Source: Candidatus Hydrothermarchaeota archaeon
GTDB lineage: Archaea; Hydrothermarchaeota; Hydrothermarchaeia; Hydrothermarchaeales; BMS3B
Assembly (NCBI GenBank): GCA_015521565.1
Contig: WANX01000132.1
Location: 1-50,301, forward strand
Reading direction: 5' to 3'
Length of the DNA: 50,301 nucleotides
In this document: in pieces, positions 7,036 to 15,170 of the stretch
How the letters are laid out: every line of letters starts with the position of its first letter
Numbering within the stretch: position 1 is the stretch's first letter
Program-made: the position numbers and the translations under genes
Notes under the pieces: generated by a model
Databases searched by the model: none
Told to the model about the DNA's origin: nothing
What the model saw: only the letters and a program-made list of their open reading frames with translations

Positions 7036-7874
7036 CTCCTGATTCTGTAATACAGGGCGCCGGAGGGACATGCATCCCTGCACAGCCCACAATTATCACA
7101 GTCTTTATCGTTGTAATCTTTATCTATACCCAGCTCAACAGGGCGCAGACCGTAGGGGCATACGCGATTGCATTCACCACAGAAGATGCATCTCTCCACC
7201 TTTTTGCCAATTCGCAGCAAACGCTTTGCCCCCAGCGCTGAGAGGAATCCTCCCGCAGGGCACAGAGAGCGGCACCACACCCGCCTCGCTGCCAGCGTGT
7301 CTACCGTTAGCACACCCGCAAGCAGGAGCAGCCCACCGGTGCTCAGGGTACCGTACGTCAGGAGGTAGAAGAGCTCCCTGCCCACAACATGGGGCAGATC
7401 AAAGGCGGAAACAACCGGAGTTGCGAAGAGCAGCGTGAGCAGCAGAGAGAAAACAAGCAGCTGGTAGCGGTGGTCTCCCGCTATGAGCACCAGTCTCCTG
7501 CGCATCCACAGACGCCCCCTCAGCCGCTGGGTGAGCTCCAGGAGAAACCCCGCCGGGCACAGCCAGGAGCAGAATACCCGGCCCATCAGAAGGGTAACCA
7601 GCAGCGGTAAAAGAGCACTGAGAATCAGCGGCAGGTACAAAACCCTGGATGCCAGTACCGCTTCAAGCGCTGCCAGCGGATGGGTGATGCTCACTCCATA
7701 GAAGCTGAAGCTCCATGTATCACCCCATACCCTGGACACCCTCGGGGTTGGAAGCTCGCCCATAGCTATTCTTGAGGGTGCCCATTCTATGGGATTCTGA
7801 GAGTACATGGGCACGGCTATGAGCACCCCGAGCACCAGTAGCTGGAAAATCCGCCTCGCATGCTCTGCCTTCAT
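7032..7874 (-). CDS. napH: NapH-like membrane quinol dehydrogenase with 4Fe-4S clusters
   Basis: About 280 residues with four or more membrane helices, the two CxxxCP motifs characteristic of NapH (CSWLCPAG and CRSLCPAG), and a C-terminal pair of ferredoxin motifs (CIFCGECNRVCP and CDNCGLCRDACP). NapH takes electrons from menaquinol in the membrane and passes them to NapG. ATG at 7874 (MKAEHARRIFQLL) is used because napG ends at 7876, leaving one base between the genes. The N-terminal outer loop between helices one and two is long (about 60 residues). The napG-napH-napD order matches bacterial nap operons. Confidence 0.87.
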   Translation of the reverse strand: MKAEHARRIFQLLVLGVLIAVPMYSQNPIEWAPSRIAMGELPTPRVSRVWGDTWSFSFYGVSITHPLAALEAVLASRVLYLPLILSALLPLLVTLLMGRVFCSWLCPAGFLLELTQRLRGRLWMRRRLVLIAGDHRYQLLVFSLLLTLLFATPVVSAFDLPHVVGRELFYLLTYGTLSTGGLLLLAGVLTVDTLAARRVWCRSLCPAGGFLSALGAKRLLRIGKKVERCIFCGECNRVCPYGLRPVELGIDKDYNDKDCDNCGLCRDACPSGALYYRIRR

Positions 7875-7875
7875 A

Positions 7876-8616
7876 CTACAGCCTCTTAACCACCCTAACT
7901 GCAGGCAGCTCAACCCCGGGTCCGGCTCTCCCTATCACATTCCTCACCATGGCTGCATACCTCTCCTCGAAGTAGGTGAGCTTTCTTCCCGGCTCAAGGG
8001 TGGCGCTGGCTATCTTCTCATTTACAGGACACACGTAGTTGCACATCCCGCAGCCAACGCAGTGCTTCTCGTTGACGTAGGGCCGTATCCCCACCGCACC
8101 CTCAATAACCTCGCTGGGGGGATAGTCCAGCATGGCATCATCCCGAAGGGGACAGTTGTAGTAGCATTCACCGCAGGAGTCGTACTGCCAGGCGAGGCAG
8201 ATATCACGGTTGAGCACAGAAACACCCATCTTCAGCTCATCCGGCATAGAGAGCAACGTTTCTCTGGTATTTCTTATTCTCATCAGTGCGCCCGTTGGAC
8301 ATGCTTCCCCGCAGAGCAGATACTCGCCCAGGGGCTCGTCTTTGCCCTCGCCGGTGCGCTTAAGACACAGATAGCACGGAGTCTGCAAGGGGTCTATGTA
8401 GGGTGTGGCAAACAGAGCCCCTGCAGCTATGTCGAAGAACCTTATTGAATCGTAGGGGCACGCCTCACCGCACCTACCACAGCGTATGCAGCGGGCAAGA
8501 AAGTCACGGGTGGCTCCCGGAGGGCGAATCACCTGCCTGCGGACGCCTCCTCCAATACCGGCGAAGCCGAGCAGAAACAGGCTCTTCATGAAGTTCCTGC
8601 GGCTCAGCCTCACCAT
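7876..8616 (-). CDS. napG: NapG-like exported ferredoxin with four 4Fe-4S clusters
   Basis: The 246-residue protein opens with a twin-arginine signal (LSRRNFMKSLFLLGFAG). It has four cluster motifs: CIRCGRCGEACP, CYLC with CGEACP, CLAW with CGECYYNCP, and CVGCGMCNYVCP. This is the NapG pattern. NapG forms a quinol-oxidising complex with NapH and hands electrons towards NapA, in bacteria usually through NapB. No napB or napC gene was found in the window, so an alternative carrier, such as the OB-fold lipoprotein partner or the octaheme cytochrome, is needed. Its start overlaps the end of the upstream lipoprotein gene by seven bases. Confidence 0.88.
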   Translation of the reverse strand: MVRLSRRNFMKSLFLLGFAGIGGGVRRQVIRPPGATRDFLARCIRCGRCGEACPYDSIRFFDIAAGALFATPYIDPLQTPCYLCLKRTGEGKDEPLGEYLLCGEACPTGALMRIRNTRETLLSMPDELKMGVSVLNRDICLAWQYDSCGECYYNCPLRDDAMLDYPPSEVIEGAVGIRPYVNEKHCVGCGMCNYVCPVNEKIASATLEPGRKLTYFEERYAAMVRNVIGRAGPGVELPAVRVVKRL

Positions 8617-9041
8617 CCACCCTCCCTTTCAATCTCAACCACCGCCACCTCATAGTGTCTGCCCTTAATCTGATACGGAACCACCACAATACCCCTTACC
8701 CTCACCTCAGCACCCTGCATGGGCATTGTCCCTCTGGTCACAATCCATATATCACCTGTGCCGTCGCTCAGGAGATATGGCTGCTCATCCACAAACTCAA
8801 AGGCAAGTCCGGGTGTCACAGTACCCCTGAGAACCACCTCCTTTCCCTCATACGCCTCCGGATTTTCCAGTATATCTCCTATCCTGAGCTCATCGCCGCT
8901 CTGCTGCAGAATACCTGAAGTAGCCCCCTCGCCCGAAGCATCTGCCCCCTCCACATCTCCGACCATGGCCACCTCCTTCTCCACACAGCCAGGGAGGAGC
9001 AAAAGCATCAGCAGCAGCACAGCAGACCGCATCTCATCCAC
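8610..9041 (-). CDS. Lipoprotein with OB-fold-like domain, in the nap operon
   Basis: The 143-residue protein has a lipoprotein signal (VLLLMLLLLPGC, cysteine at residue 19), an acidic linker of about 30 residues, and an OB-fold-like beta domain (IGDILENPEAYEGKEVVLRG, then YLLSDGTGDIWIV and GAEVRVRGIVVV). Such domains are seen in exported archaeal and bacterial proteins of unknown function. It has no heme or Fe-S motif, so it is not a replacement for the electron carrier NapB. It is the first gene after the promoter-like gap downstream of napA and overlaps napG, so it is probably part of the Nap complex or its assembly. Confidence 0.7.
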   Translation of the reverse strand: MDEMRSAVLLLMLLLLPGCVEKEVAMVGDVEGADASGEGATSGILQQSGDELRIGDILENPEAYEGKEVVLRGTVTPGLAFEFVDEQPYLLSDGTGDIWIVTRGTMPMQGAEVRVRGIVVVPYQIKGRHYEVAVVEIEREGGW

Positions 9042-9142
9042 CGGCCTTTTTTAATTTAAATATATTGCATCAATAACTTATAAAGATAATTGTAAAATAA
9101 AATTTAGAAAACCTATTTTTTAAAACCAGAAGGGGCGGTGGC
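9042..9142 (-). promoter_or_regulatory. AT-rich gap with probable internal promoter before the lipoprotein-napGHD genes
   Basis: The 101-base gap between the end of napA and the lipoprotein gene is very AT-rich. On the minus strand CTTTATAAGT near 9077-9086 is a good TATA-like box about 40 bases ahead of the start at 9041. A T-rich run just after the napA stop (about 9117-9123) could also end part of the napA transcript. Confidence 0.45.
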
Positions 9143-11620
9143 CTATGCCCTGGCCACCTTTATCTTGCACACCTTGTAGTCTGGCTCCGCAGCCTTTGAC
9201 CAGCTCTCGGGCACGTCTATGGTCAGGTCGTTTATCAGCCTGTTCTCATCAAACCAGGGCACGAACACCATACCTGGCTGAGCGCGTTCTGTAACCCAGG
9301 CGGGCAGAACTATGCTTCCTCGCGGGGAAATAAGCTTTATCTTTTCCCCGCTCTTAACTCCGAGCTTTCTGGCATCGCTGGGATGAATCTCCACGTACGC
9401 AGCCGGGTTGAGCTCCCGCAGCAGGCGCACCCGCATGGTCATCGTACCCGTATGCCAGTGCTCTATGACCCTGCCCGTGTTAAGCACGAAGGGGTAGCTC
9501 TCGTCGGGCATCTCGTAGTCCAGGGTGGGTGTCAGGGCGCGAATCACAGCCTTGTCCTTGGTGTTCTTGAGCTTGTGCTCCCCGTAGTAGTTGATGGGAC
9601 CGGGGTAGCCCAGCTCCTCCATGTGCTGGTCGTAGAGGGTCACATACCCCGTGGCGTACCTCTTCTTATCCCTTCCGAAGACCCTGATGGCGTAATCGCG
9701 GGAGATGTAGCGCTTGTTGCTTCCCCGGTTTTCAAACTCGGTGCTGGGACACGGCCACTGCACCCCGCCCGCATGGGCCTTGAGCTTCTCGTAGGTGGCA
9801 CCGTACAGGTCAACGTCTCTGCCCCTGGTGAGCACCCTGTACTCGTTCCAGGCTGCCTCTTCGGGAGTCATCTCGCCCCTCTTGACCCGGGGGTCGTCGT
9901 AGAATCCGAGACCGTACACCTCAATGGTGTCCAGTATCTTCAGGGGCTCTTTCCTGTCCCTTATCGCATACCTGACCTTCCTGCCCAGCTTCTCGGATAT
10001 CCTCCTGGCAACCTCGTTTATCTGCCAGAAGTCAGGTCTGGCATCTTCCGGTGGCTCCACCAGCTTCTCGATAAACTGACTCCTCCTGTCGGTCTGTCCC
10101 ATCACGCCCTCCTTCTCCACCCACATGGCGCTGGGAAGCACCACCGTCGCCACCTCGGTGGTGCGGTTCCAGTAAATGTCGCTCACCACAGTGAAGGCCT
10201 TCTTCATAGCCTCCGCATACCTGTCGCAGTTGGGCAGGCTCTGGGCGGGGTTGGTGGTGTTTATCCATATCGCCTTTATGTCACCCTTCTCCAGACGCAT
10301 GAACATGTCCACCGCTGGCCCTGTGGGCTTGGTGGGCATCTGCTCAAACGGCACACCCCACACCTCCGCCACCTCCCTGCGGTGCTGGGGATTCACCAGC
10401 GCCCTGTGCCCCGGCAGGATGTGGGTTAAGCCGCCCTGCTCCCTCGTACCACCGCAGGCGTTGGGCTGCCCCGTGAGGCTCAGGGAGTCGCATCCGGGTT
10501 TGCCTATCTTGCCGGTGAGCAGGTGCAGGTTGTGAACCTGGCAGTTGAGCTCCACACCCTGGGTGCGCTGATTCAGCCCCATGGTCCACATGCTCAGCGC
10601 CGTGTACCCCCTGCGTCCGAACCACCTGGCTGCGAGGCGTATATCTTCGGCATCCACGCCTGTGATGTCCTCCACCTTCTCGGGGGCGTAGTCCTGCAGG
10701 AACTCCCTGAAGGCGTCAAGGTCCATCTCCTCCCCCTTGGGTCCAAGCCCGACTCTGAAGGTGCAGTACTTCAGGTGCTCGTAGTCAACCATGTCCTCTT
10801 CTATTATCACGTACGCCATTGCGTTCAGCAGGTACATGTCGGTGCCTGGCTTGAACTTCAGGTGGAGGTCAGCATACCTCGCCGTTGGCGTGGTTCTGGG
10901 GTCTGCCACAATCACCCTTACCCTATCCGGGTAGGCGCTCTTCCTGTCTATGACCCTGCGGAAGAGCATTGGGTGCTGCTCCGCCATGTTTGAGCCTATG
11001 ATGAAGATGGTGTCGGCGCTGTCAATGTCGTCGTAGCTTCCTGCAGGCTCGTCGGCGCCGAAGGTGTTCAGATACCCGCCCACCGCCGAAGCCATGCACA
11101 GCCTGGGGTTGCCCTCAACGTTTGCGGTGCCAATTATCCCCTTGAAGAGCTTGTTCGCAGCGTACGCCTCCTGGGTGGTGTTCTGCCCCGAGCCGTACCA
11201 GGCGACGCTGTCGGGACCGTACTCCTCTATGTACCTGACAAAGGTGTCAGCGATTAAATCAAGTGCCTCCTCCCAGCTTACCTCCTTATAGGTGCCGTCC
11301 TCCTGCCTGACCAGGGGCCTGGTAAGGCGCTCCTTTCCGCCCCCGCCGTACATGATGTGGGGCAGTGAATACCCCTTCATACACAGCCTGCCGAAGTTTA
11401 TGGGTGAGTTTGCATCGCCCTTCACGGCAACAACTTTACCATCACGAACACCCACAAGTACTGTGCATCCGGTACCGCAGAACCTGCACTGTGCCCGTCC
11501 AAAGGTGATTCCCCCGTCTCCCTGGGCTGCCATTGCGGGAGCACTCATACCGGCAGCAAGCATCGCTGCTGTGGCAGCAGATGTCTTTATAAATTCACGT
11601 CTGCTCATGCTTATTTCCAT
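9143..11620 (-). CDS. napA: Periplasmic-type nitrate reductase catalytic subunit
   Basis: 825 residues, close to bacterial NapA. A twin-arginine signal (MSRREFIKTSAATAAM) precedes the 4Fe-4S site C45-x2-C48-x3-C52-x27-C80. The molybdenum cysteine is C175 in NPRLCMASAV, followed by GGYLNTFGADEPAGSYDDI and SNMAEQHP, which are diagnostic NapA stretches. The C-terminal molybdopterin-binding domain contains NTGRVIEHWHTGTMT. It reduces nitrate to nitrite outside the cytoplasmic membrane using bis-MGD molybdenum. The ATG at 11620 follows GGAGGTG. It is followed by a promoter-like gap and then the OB-lipoprotein, napG, napH and napD. A kinase/regulator pair lies immediately upstream and probably controls it. 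Confidence 0.93.
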   Translation of the reverse strand: MEISMSRREFIKTSAATAAMLAAGMSAPAMAAQGDGGITFGRAQCRFCGTGCTVLVGVRDGKVVAVKGDANSPINFGRLCMKGYSLPHIMYGGGGKERLTRPLVRQEDGTYKEVSWEEALDLIADTFVRYIEEYGPDSVAWYGSGQNTTQEAYAANKLFKGIIGTANVEGNPRLCMASAVGGYLNTFGADEPAGSYDDIDSADTIFIIGSNMAEQHPMLFRRVIDRKSAYPDRVRVIVADPRTTPTARYADLHLKFKPGTDMYLLNAMAYVIIEEDMVDYEHLKYCTFRVGLGPKGEEMDLDAFREFLQDYAPEKVEDITGVDAEDIRLAARWFGRRGYTALSMWTMGLNQRTQGVELNCQVHNLHLLTGKIGKPGCDSLSLTGQPNACGGTREQGGLTHILPGHRALVNPQHRREVAEVWGVPFEQMPTKPTGPAVDMFMRLEKGDIKAIWINTTNPAQSLPNCDRYAEAMKKAFTVVSDIYWNRTTEVATVVLPSAMWVEKEGVMGQTDRRSQFIEKLVEPPEDARPDFWQINEVARRISEKLGRKVRYAIRDRKEPLKILDTIEVYGLGFYDDPRVKRGEMTPEEAAWNEYRVLTRGRDVDLYGATYEKLKAHAGGVQWPCPSTEFENRGSNKRYISRDYAIRVFGRDKKRYATGYVTLYDQHMEELGYPGPINYYGEHKLKNTKDKAVIRALTPTLDYEMPDESYPFVLNTGRVIEHWHTGTMTMRVRLLRELNPAAYVEIHPSDARKLGVKSGEKIKLISPRGSIVLPAWVTERAQPGMVFVPWFDENRLINDLTIDVPESWSKAAEPDYKVCKIKVARA

Positions 11621-11784
11621 ACTTTCACCTCCGCCTCTCTATAATATTCATGAATTTTAAGGTTAATAAAACCTTTTTTTAAAAATTTTATTTATATCCC
11701 TCCTCCATGTTAAACAAATTTTTATACACCCCCTCGACCAGACCTTTTCAGTTTAATCACATATTTAATTTCAAACGATTGTAT
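11621..11784 (-). promoter_or_regulatory. napA control region with inverted repeat
   Basis: This 164-base gap separates the regulator gene from napA. On the minus strand GGATATAAATAAAATTTTT (about 11680-11698) is a good TATA-type promoter. About 25 bases further towards the gene is the inverted repeat AAGGTTAATAAAACCTT at 11659-11675, which sits where transcription would start and so could be an operator. A similar TATA context is found upstream of the gene at 14862. Confidence 0.5.
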
Positions 11785-12444
11785 TTAAATGTTGCCTTCC
11801 AGTGACAGCATCGTCATGAAGGCCCGCTTTCCCGTGTCGGATATGTAGTAGTGGCGGTTTTCGTCCTGTGCTATCAGCCCCGCCTGCTTTAGCACCCTGA
11901 GGTGGAATCCAAGTTTGGCGGGCTCGTCGATGTTGAGGTAGTTCATAATATCGGTAAAGCGCGCCTTTCCCTTCGCATGGAGGTACTCGATTATCCTGCG
12001 CCTTATGGGGTTGGATAGAGATTTTAGCACATCCTTTCCCGCTTCTCCAGTGCCTGTCTTCTCCCTGAAAACCTCCTCTATCCTGGTCTCCTCAAGAAGC
12101 CGGAGTATCTTGTTCCTTATCTCCTCCACTTTGAAGGGTTTGAGTATGTAGTCGCTGGCACCCATCTTCATGGCCCGCACGGCACTGTCCACAGTACCAA
12201 AGGCGGTGATTATTATCACCTTCGTGAGAGGCGAGTATTTCTTTACGTTCCTCAGCACCTCCATCCCATCGGCTCCGGGCATCACCAGGTCTGTAATAAC
12301 CAAATCGAACTTCTGCTTCTTTATCATGTTTATTGCCTTTACACCATCCTCTGCTATTTTCGGGGAGTATCCCTTCTTCTCCAGCAAGATCTTCAGTCCT
12401 TCCCTGAGCTTCGGGTCATCTTCAACTATCAGTATTTCCTGCAT
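11785..12444 (-). CDS. NtrC-like response regulator with winged-helix output
   Basis: About 219 residues, starting MQEILIVEDDPKLREGLKIL. The receiver domain (about 1-120) resembles NtrC receivers (DLVMPGADGMEVL, then ITAFGTVDSAVRAMKMGASDY and KPF). In place of the AAA+ and Fis domains there is an ArsR-like winged helix (SNPIRRRIIEYLHAKG, DEPAKLGFHLRVLKQAGLI). Archaea lack sigma-54, so this output probably binds promoter DNA directly. The gene overlaps the end of the heme-kinase gene, its probable partner, and lies just upstream of napA, its probable target. The phospho-acceptor is the Asp of ITDLVMP. Confidence 0.85.
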   Translation of the reverse strand: MQEILIVEDDPKLREGLKILLEKKGYSPKIAEDGVKAINMIKKQKFDLVITDLVMPGADGMEVLRNVKKYSPLTKVIIITAFGTVDSAVRAMKMGASDYILKPFKVEEIRNKILRLLEETRIEEVFREKTGTGEAGKDVLKSLSNPIRRRIIEYLHAKGKARFTDIMNYLNIDEPAKLGFHLRVLKQAGLIAQDENRHYYISDTGKRAFMTMLSLEGNI

Positions 12445-13879
12445 GCGACTCACCCGGGAGATATATTCTGAAGGTTGTTCCCCTTCCCAGGCTGCTCTCC
12501 ACGTCTATCCTTCCGCCGTGCTTTTCAATTATGCTGTAGGTTATGTAGAGTCCCAGACCGGTGCCCTTGCCCACCTCCTTCGTCGTGAAGAAGGGGTCAA
12601 ATATCCTGCCCAGGTGCTCCTCGGGTATTCCTGTGCCGGTATCGCTGATTTCCACCACCACCTCTCCATCGCTTCTGCGGGTTCGTATGGTGAGCTTTCC
12701 TCCTTCGTCCATGGCATCGATAGCATTTGTTGCAATGTTTATAAACGCATCAAGGAGTTTTGCTGAATCTCCCTTTATTTCCGGAAGCTTCTCGTCCAGG
12801 TCAAGCTCGAGTTTTATATTTTTGTACTGTAATTGGGGTTTAAGGATATTTAACATTTTCCTGATTACCTCGTTAACCTGTGTAACCTCATTTTTAAACT
12901 CCCTCTGCCTTGAGAAATCCAGCAGCCCCTGCACCACTCTGGACGCAAGAGTTGCCTCCTCCTCGATGATTTCCAGCACCTTTTTTGTCTCCCGGTCCTT
13001 CACATCCTCCCTGTGAATCTGTGAGTAGAGGATTATATTGGCCAGCGGATTGTTTATCTGATGCGCTATGCCAGCGGCGAGCTTGCCCACAGTCGCCATT
13101 TTTTCACTCTGTATGACCTGCGCTTCCTTGTTTTTGAGCTCCTCGACCATACTGTTAAAAACCCTTGCAAGCTCTCCGAGTTCATCCTCCTTTTCAACAT
13201 TCACCCTGGCGGAGTAGTCCCGCTTTGAGAGCTTCAAGGCGGCCTCCTTGACCTTTTTGAGGGGTGTGATAACCACAATTCTCATTATTCCAAGTATTGC
13301 AAGCATAATCCCAAGTGAAAGAGCAAAACCGTAGAATATAAGCTGGGTCCGGGTCCTCTCCAGGGATGTTAGAACGTCACTTACAGGTATCTCCACCACA
13401 AGAGCACCGCGCAGGTCGCCCTCCCTGTATCCCTGGTCCACATGACATCTCAGGCACGGCTTCTCGATGTACATGGGCACCGCATATTCATACAGCTCAG
13501 AGGTTACTGTGTACCTCTCCTCGGACACACCCTGCATAAAGTCCAAAAGAGCCTCTCTTTCAAACTCGTCTGCGGGATAGTTCTCGGGGTCTCTGGGCTT
13601 GAAGGTTATCAGCTTTACCTTGTAGTCGTACATTTCATTTGAGAGCTCTGAAAGCTCATAGGTGAGCTCCGCGGGCACGGGCATGACTCTCTCCCTGTTT
13701 TCGGCAGCCCACAGCCTGACAAGCAGTATCTGGTCTGTCACCGTCTTTGCCTGCTGTCTGAGCTGCTCCATTATGTTCCTCTCATGACTTTCACTCATAT
13801 AGTAGAAGATGCTCTGCACTGACAGAAACACTATTACTCCCACGGCAAGCATCACCTTTGTGCCCACGCTTGCCCTCAC
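12422..13879 (-). CDS. Membrane histidine kinase with c-type heme sensor domain
   Basis: 485 residues. A membrane helix at about 8-28 is followed by an outer domain to about 175 that ends with EKPCLRCHVDQGY, a CxxCH heme-c motif at 142-146, in a Tll0287/DUF3365-like domain. A second helix (about 180-202), a HAMP region (to about 255), a HisKA domain with the H-box AAGIAHQINNPL (H273) and an ATPase domain (NIATNAIDAM, DTGTGIP, GTGLGLYI) follow. The layout is like NtrB/PAS-less redox sensors. Covalent heme suggests sensing of redox state or of NO or nitrite (inference). It overlaps both the propeller gene upstream (by 4 bases) and the response regulator downstream, so the three are translated together. 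Confidence 0.87.
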   Translation of the reverse strand: MRASVGTKVMLAVGVIVFLSVQSIFYYMSESHERNIMEQLRQQAKTVTDQILLVRLWAAENRERVMPVPAELTYELSELSNEMYDYKVKLITFKPRDPENYPADEFEREALLDFMQGVSEERYTVTSELYEYAVPMYIEKPCLRCHVDQGYREGDLRGALVVEIPVSDVLTSLERTRTQLIFYGFALSLGIMLAILGIMRIVVITPLKKVKEAALKLSKRDYSARVNVEKEDELGELARVFNSMVEELKNKEAQVIQSEKMATVGKLAAGIAHQINNPLANIILYSQIHREDVKDRETKKVLEIIEEEATLASRVVQGLLDFSRQREFKNEVTQVNEVIRKMLNILKPQLQYKNIKLELDLDEKLPEIKGDSAKLLDAFINIATNAIDAMDEGGKLTIRTRRSDGEVVVEISDTGTGIPEEHLGRIFDPFFTTKEVGKGTGLGLYITYSIIEKHGGRIDVESSLGRGTTFRIYLPGESHAGNTDS

Positions 13880-14862
13880 CCGTTCACCTCCGGGGGGAAC
13901 ACCTTCACCGGCACGCGCCCTGGAAGCTGACGCAGGTCAAGCACTGCGATGCCCCCGTTGTAGTCTGCCACGTATGCTCTGCCGTCGGAAACCGCTATAC
14001 CATAGGCGTTGCCGGGGGTGTCGTACTCTGCCACCAGCTCCAGGCCACCATCCTCAAGAATCTTCAGAATCGCCACCCCGCGGTTGGCGAGGGTTACCAG
14101 CAGGTAGTCCCCGTATGTTGCCAGCCGCAGTGCAAATCCCGGCAGGGGAATGTTCTGGTGGTGTACCAGTCTGCTGCCGGCCATTCTGTAAACATCCACA
14201 CCGCCATCTGAGCTTGCAACGTATGCGTGGTCGCCTGCTATTACAACGTCATGGGGCACACTGGTGGTGGGCACAAAGTAGAGGAACTCCACGGAGTCGT
14301 TTGTGACTCGCGCAACGTACAGGCGCATGGCGAAGTCGGTCAGGTAGAGCAGCTCATCCTGCACATCAACACTTTTTGGATAGCTGTACTTTACCGGCTT
14401 GTAAAGTCCCACCGGTCTTAGGGTGGATACGTCCAGTATAACCAGACCGGAGGAGACGCAGGCAAGGTATGCTCTTTTCCCTGATATCACAATCCTCTGG
14501 GCTGTGTGGTTCAGCTCCAGTTCTGCAATCTTGCTGGGACGGGAGGGGATGCTAACATCCAGGATATGCAGTCTGCCCAGAGTGTCGCTGACAAAGAGCA
14601 CGCTCCCCGAGAGCGCCAGCGTCTGAGCCTCCCCGGGGGTCTTTACACCTCCAATTCTCCGGAGGCTGCCCGCACCTGTTCTGAAGATGTCCAGCCCCCA
14701 GGGTGAGACCGCATACAGATAATCTCCGTATGCGAGCACATCATAGTAATAGTGAGGCTTTTCTGGCTCCGGATACTGAATCTCAGAATTGCCGCCGGAT
14801 ACACATCCTGCAAATATAACCAGCAGGGATAACGTCCAGTAGATAGTTCTGTGCCCAGACAT
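13876..14862 (-). CDS. LVIVD-repeat beta-propeller lipoprotein
   Basis: 328 residues. A lipoprotein signal with the lipobox IFAGC (cysteine about residue 20) leads to about six repeats of the LVIVD type, for example GLVILDVSTLRPVG, GGVDVYRM, GVAILKIL and GIAVLDLRQLPG. Such repeats form surface beta-propellers in archaeal and bacterial proteins, mostly of unknown function. It ends in a 4-base overlap with the heme-kinase gene, which makes it a likely partner of the kinase sensor domain outside the cell, perhaps as a binding or scaffold component. This is inference from coupling alone. The start at 14862 fits a TATA-like tract at about 14898-14906. Confidence 0.78.
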   Translation of the reverse strand: MSGHRTIYWTLSLLVIFAGCVSGGNSEIQYPEPEKPHYYYDVLAYGDYLYAVSPWGLDIFRTGAGSLRRIGGVKTPGEAQTLALSGSVLFVSDTLGRLHILDVSIPSRPSKIAELELNHTAQRIVISGKRAYLACVSSGLVILDVSTLRPVGLYKPVKYSYPKSVDVQDELLYLTDFAMRLYVARVTNDSVEFLYFVPTTSVPHDVVIAGDHAYVASSDGGVDVYRMAGSRLVHHQNIPLPGFALRLATYGDYLLVTLANRGVAILKILEDGGLELVAEYDTPGNAYGIAVSDGRAYVADYNGGIAVLDLRQLPGRVPVKVFPPEVNG

Positions 14863-14998
14863 CTTTTCCTCTAACCGTGCTACGGGTTTTTTAAAATTTT
14901 ACTTATTTATCGTTTAATATAAAATTCCCTTTATATAAAATTTCTTTTAAAATAAAGTTTTAAGGACTGAATATTCAAAAGGTGATACAGGTGATATT
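14863..14998. promoter_or_regulatory. Divergent promoter region between LVIVD lipoprotein and tatA
   Basis: AT-rich 136-base region. For the minus-strand gene, ATAAATAAGTAAAATTTTAA (about 14892-14911) is a TATA-like tract sharing its core with the napA promoter. For the plus strand, CCTTTATATAAAAT near 14930-14942 is a good TATA box, and AGGTGA at 14990-14995 is the tatA ribosome site. Confidence 0.5.
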
Positions 14999-15139
14999 AT
15001 GCTTGTGGGAAACGCTGAGCTCCTGGTGGTGCTTGTGCTGGTGCTCCTTCTTTTCGGAGGGAGCAGGTTGCCCGGGCTTGCGCGCTCCCTGGGCAGAGCC
15101 AGGGTGGAGTTCAGGCGGGGAATGAAGGAAGAGGATTAG
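14999..15139 (+). CDS. tatA: Minimal TatA-type twin-arginine translocase subunit
   Basis: A 46-residue protein that short-ORF filters would miss. The N-terminal helix (AELLVVLVLVLLLFGG) is followed by SRLPGLARSLGRARVEF and an amphipathic basic helix ending in KEED. This is the TatA/E pattern of short helix, FG hinge, LPxLARxLG and amphipathic helix. TatA forms the pore of the twin-arginine pathway used here by NapA, NapG and the second molybdenum enzyme. It is nearly the same as the gene at 20431-20607. It is followed 31 bases later by a response regulator on the same strand. No tatC is in the window. Confidence 0.85.
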   Translation: MLVGNAELLVVLVLVLLLFGGSRLPGLARSLGRARVEFRRGMKEED

Positions 15140-15170
15140 CCGGGTCTGTGGCAATGCATGATGGGGGAAA

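Noticed and set aside
9383-10429. A 348-codon open frame on the plus strand inside napA
   Set aside because: Antisense shadow of napA, with no ribosome site or family features.
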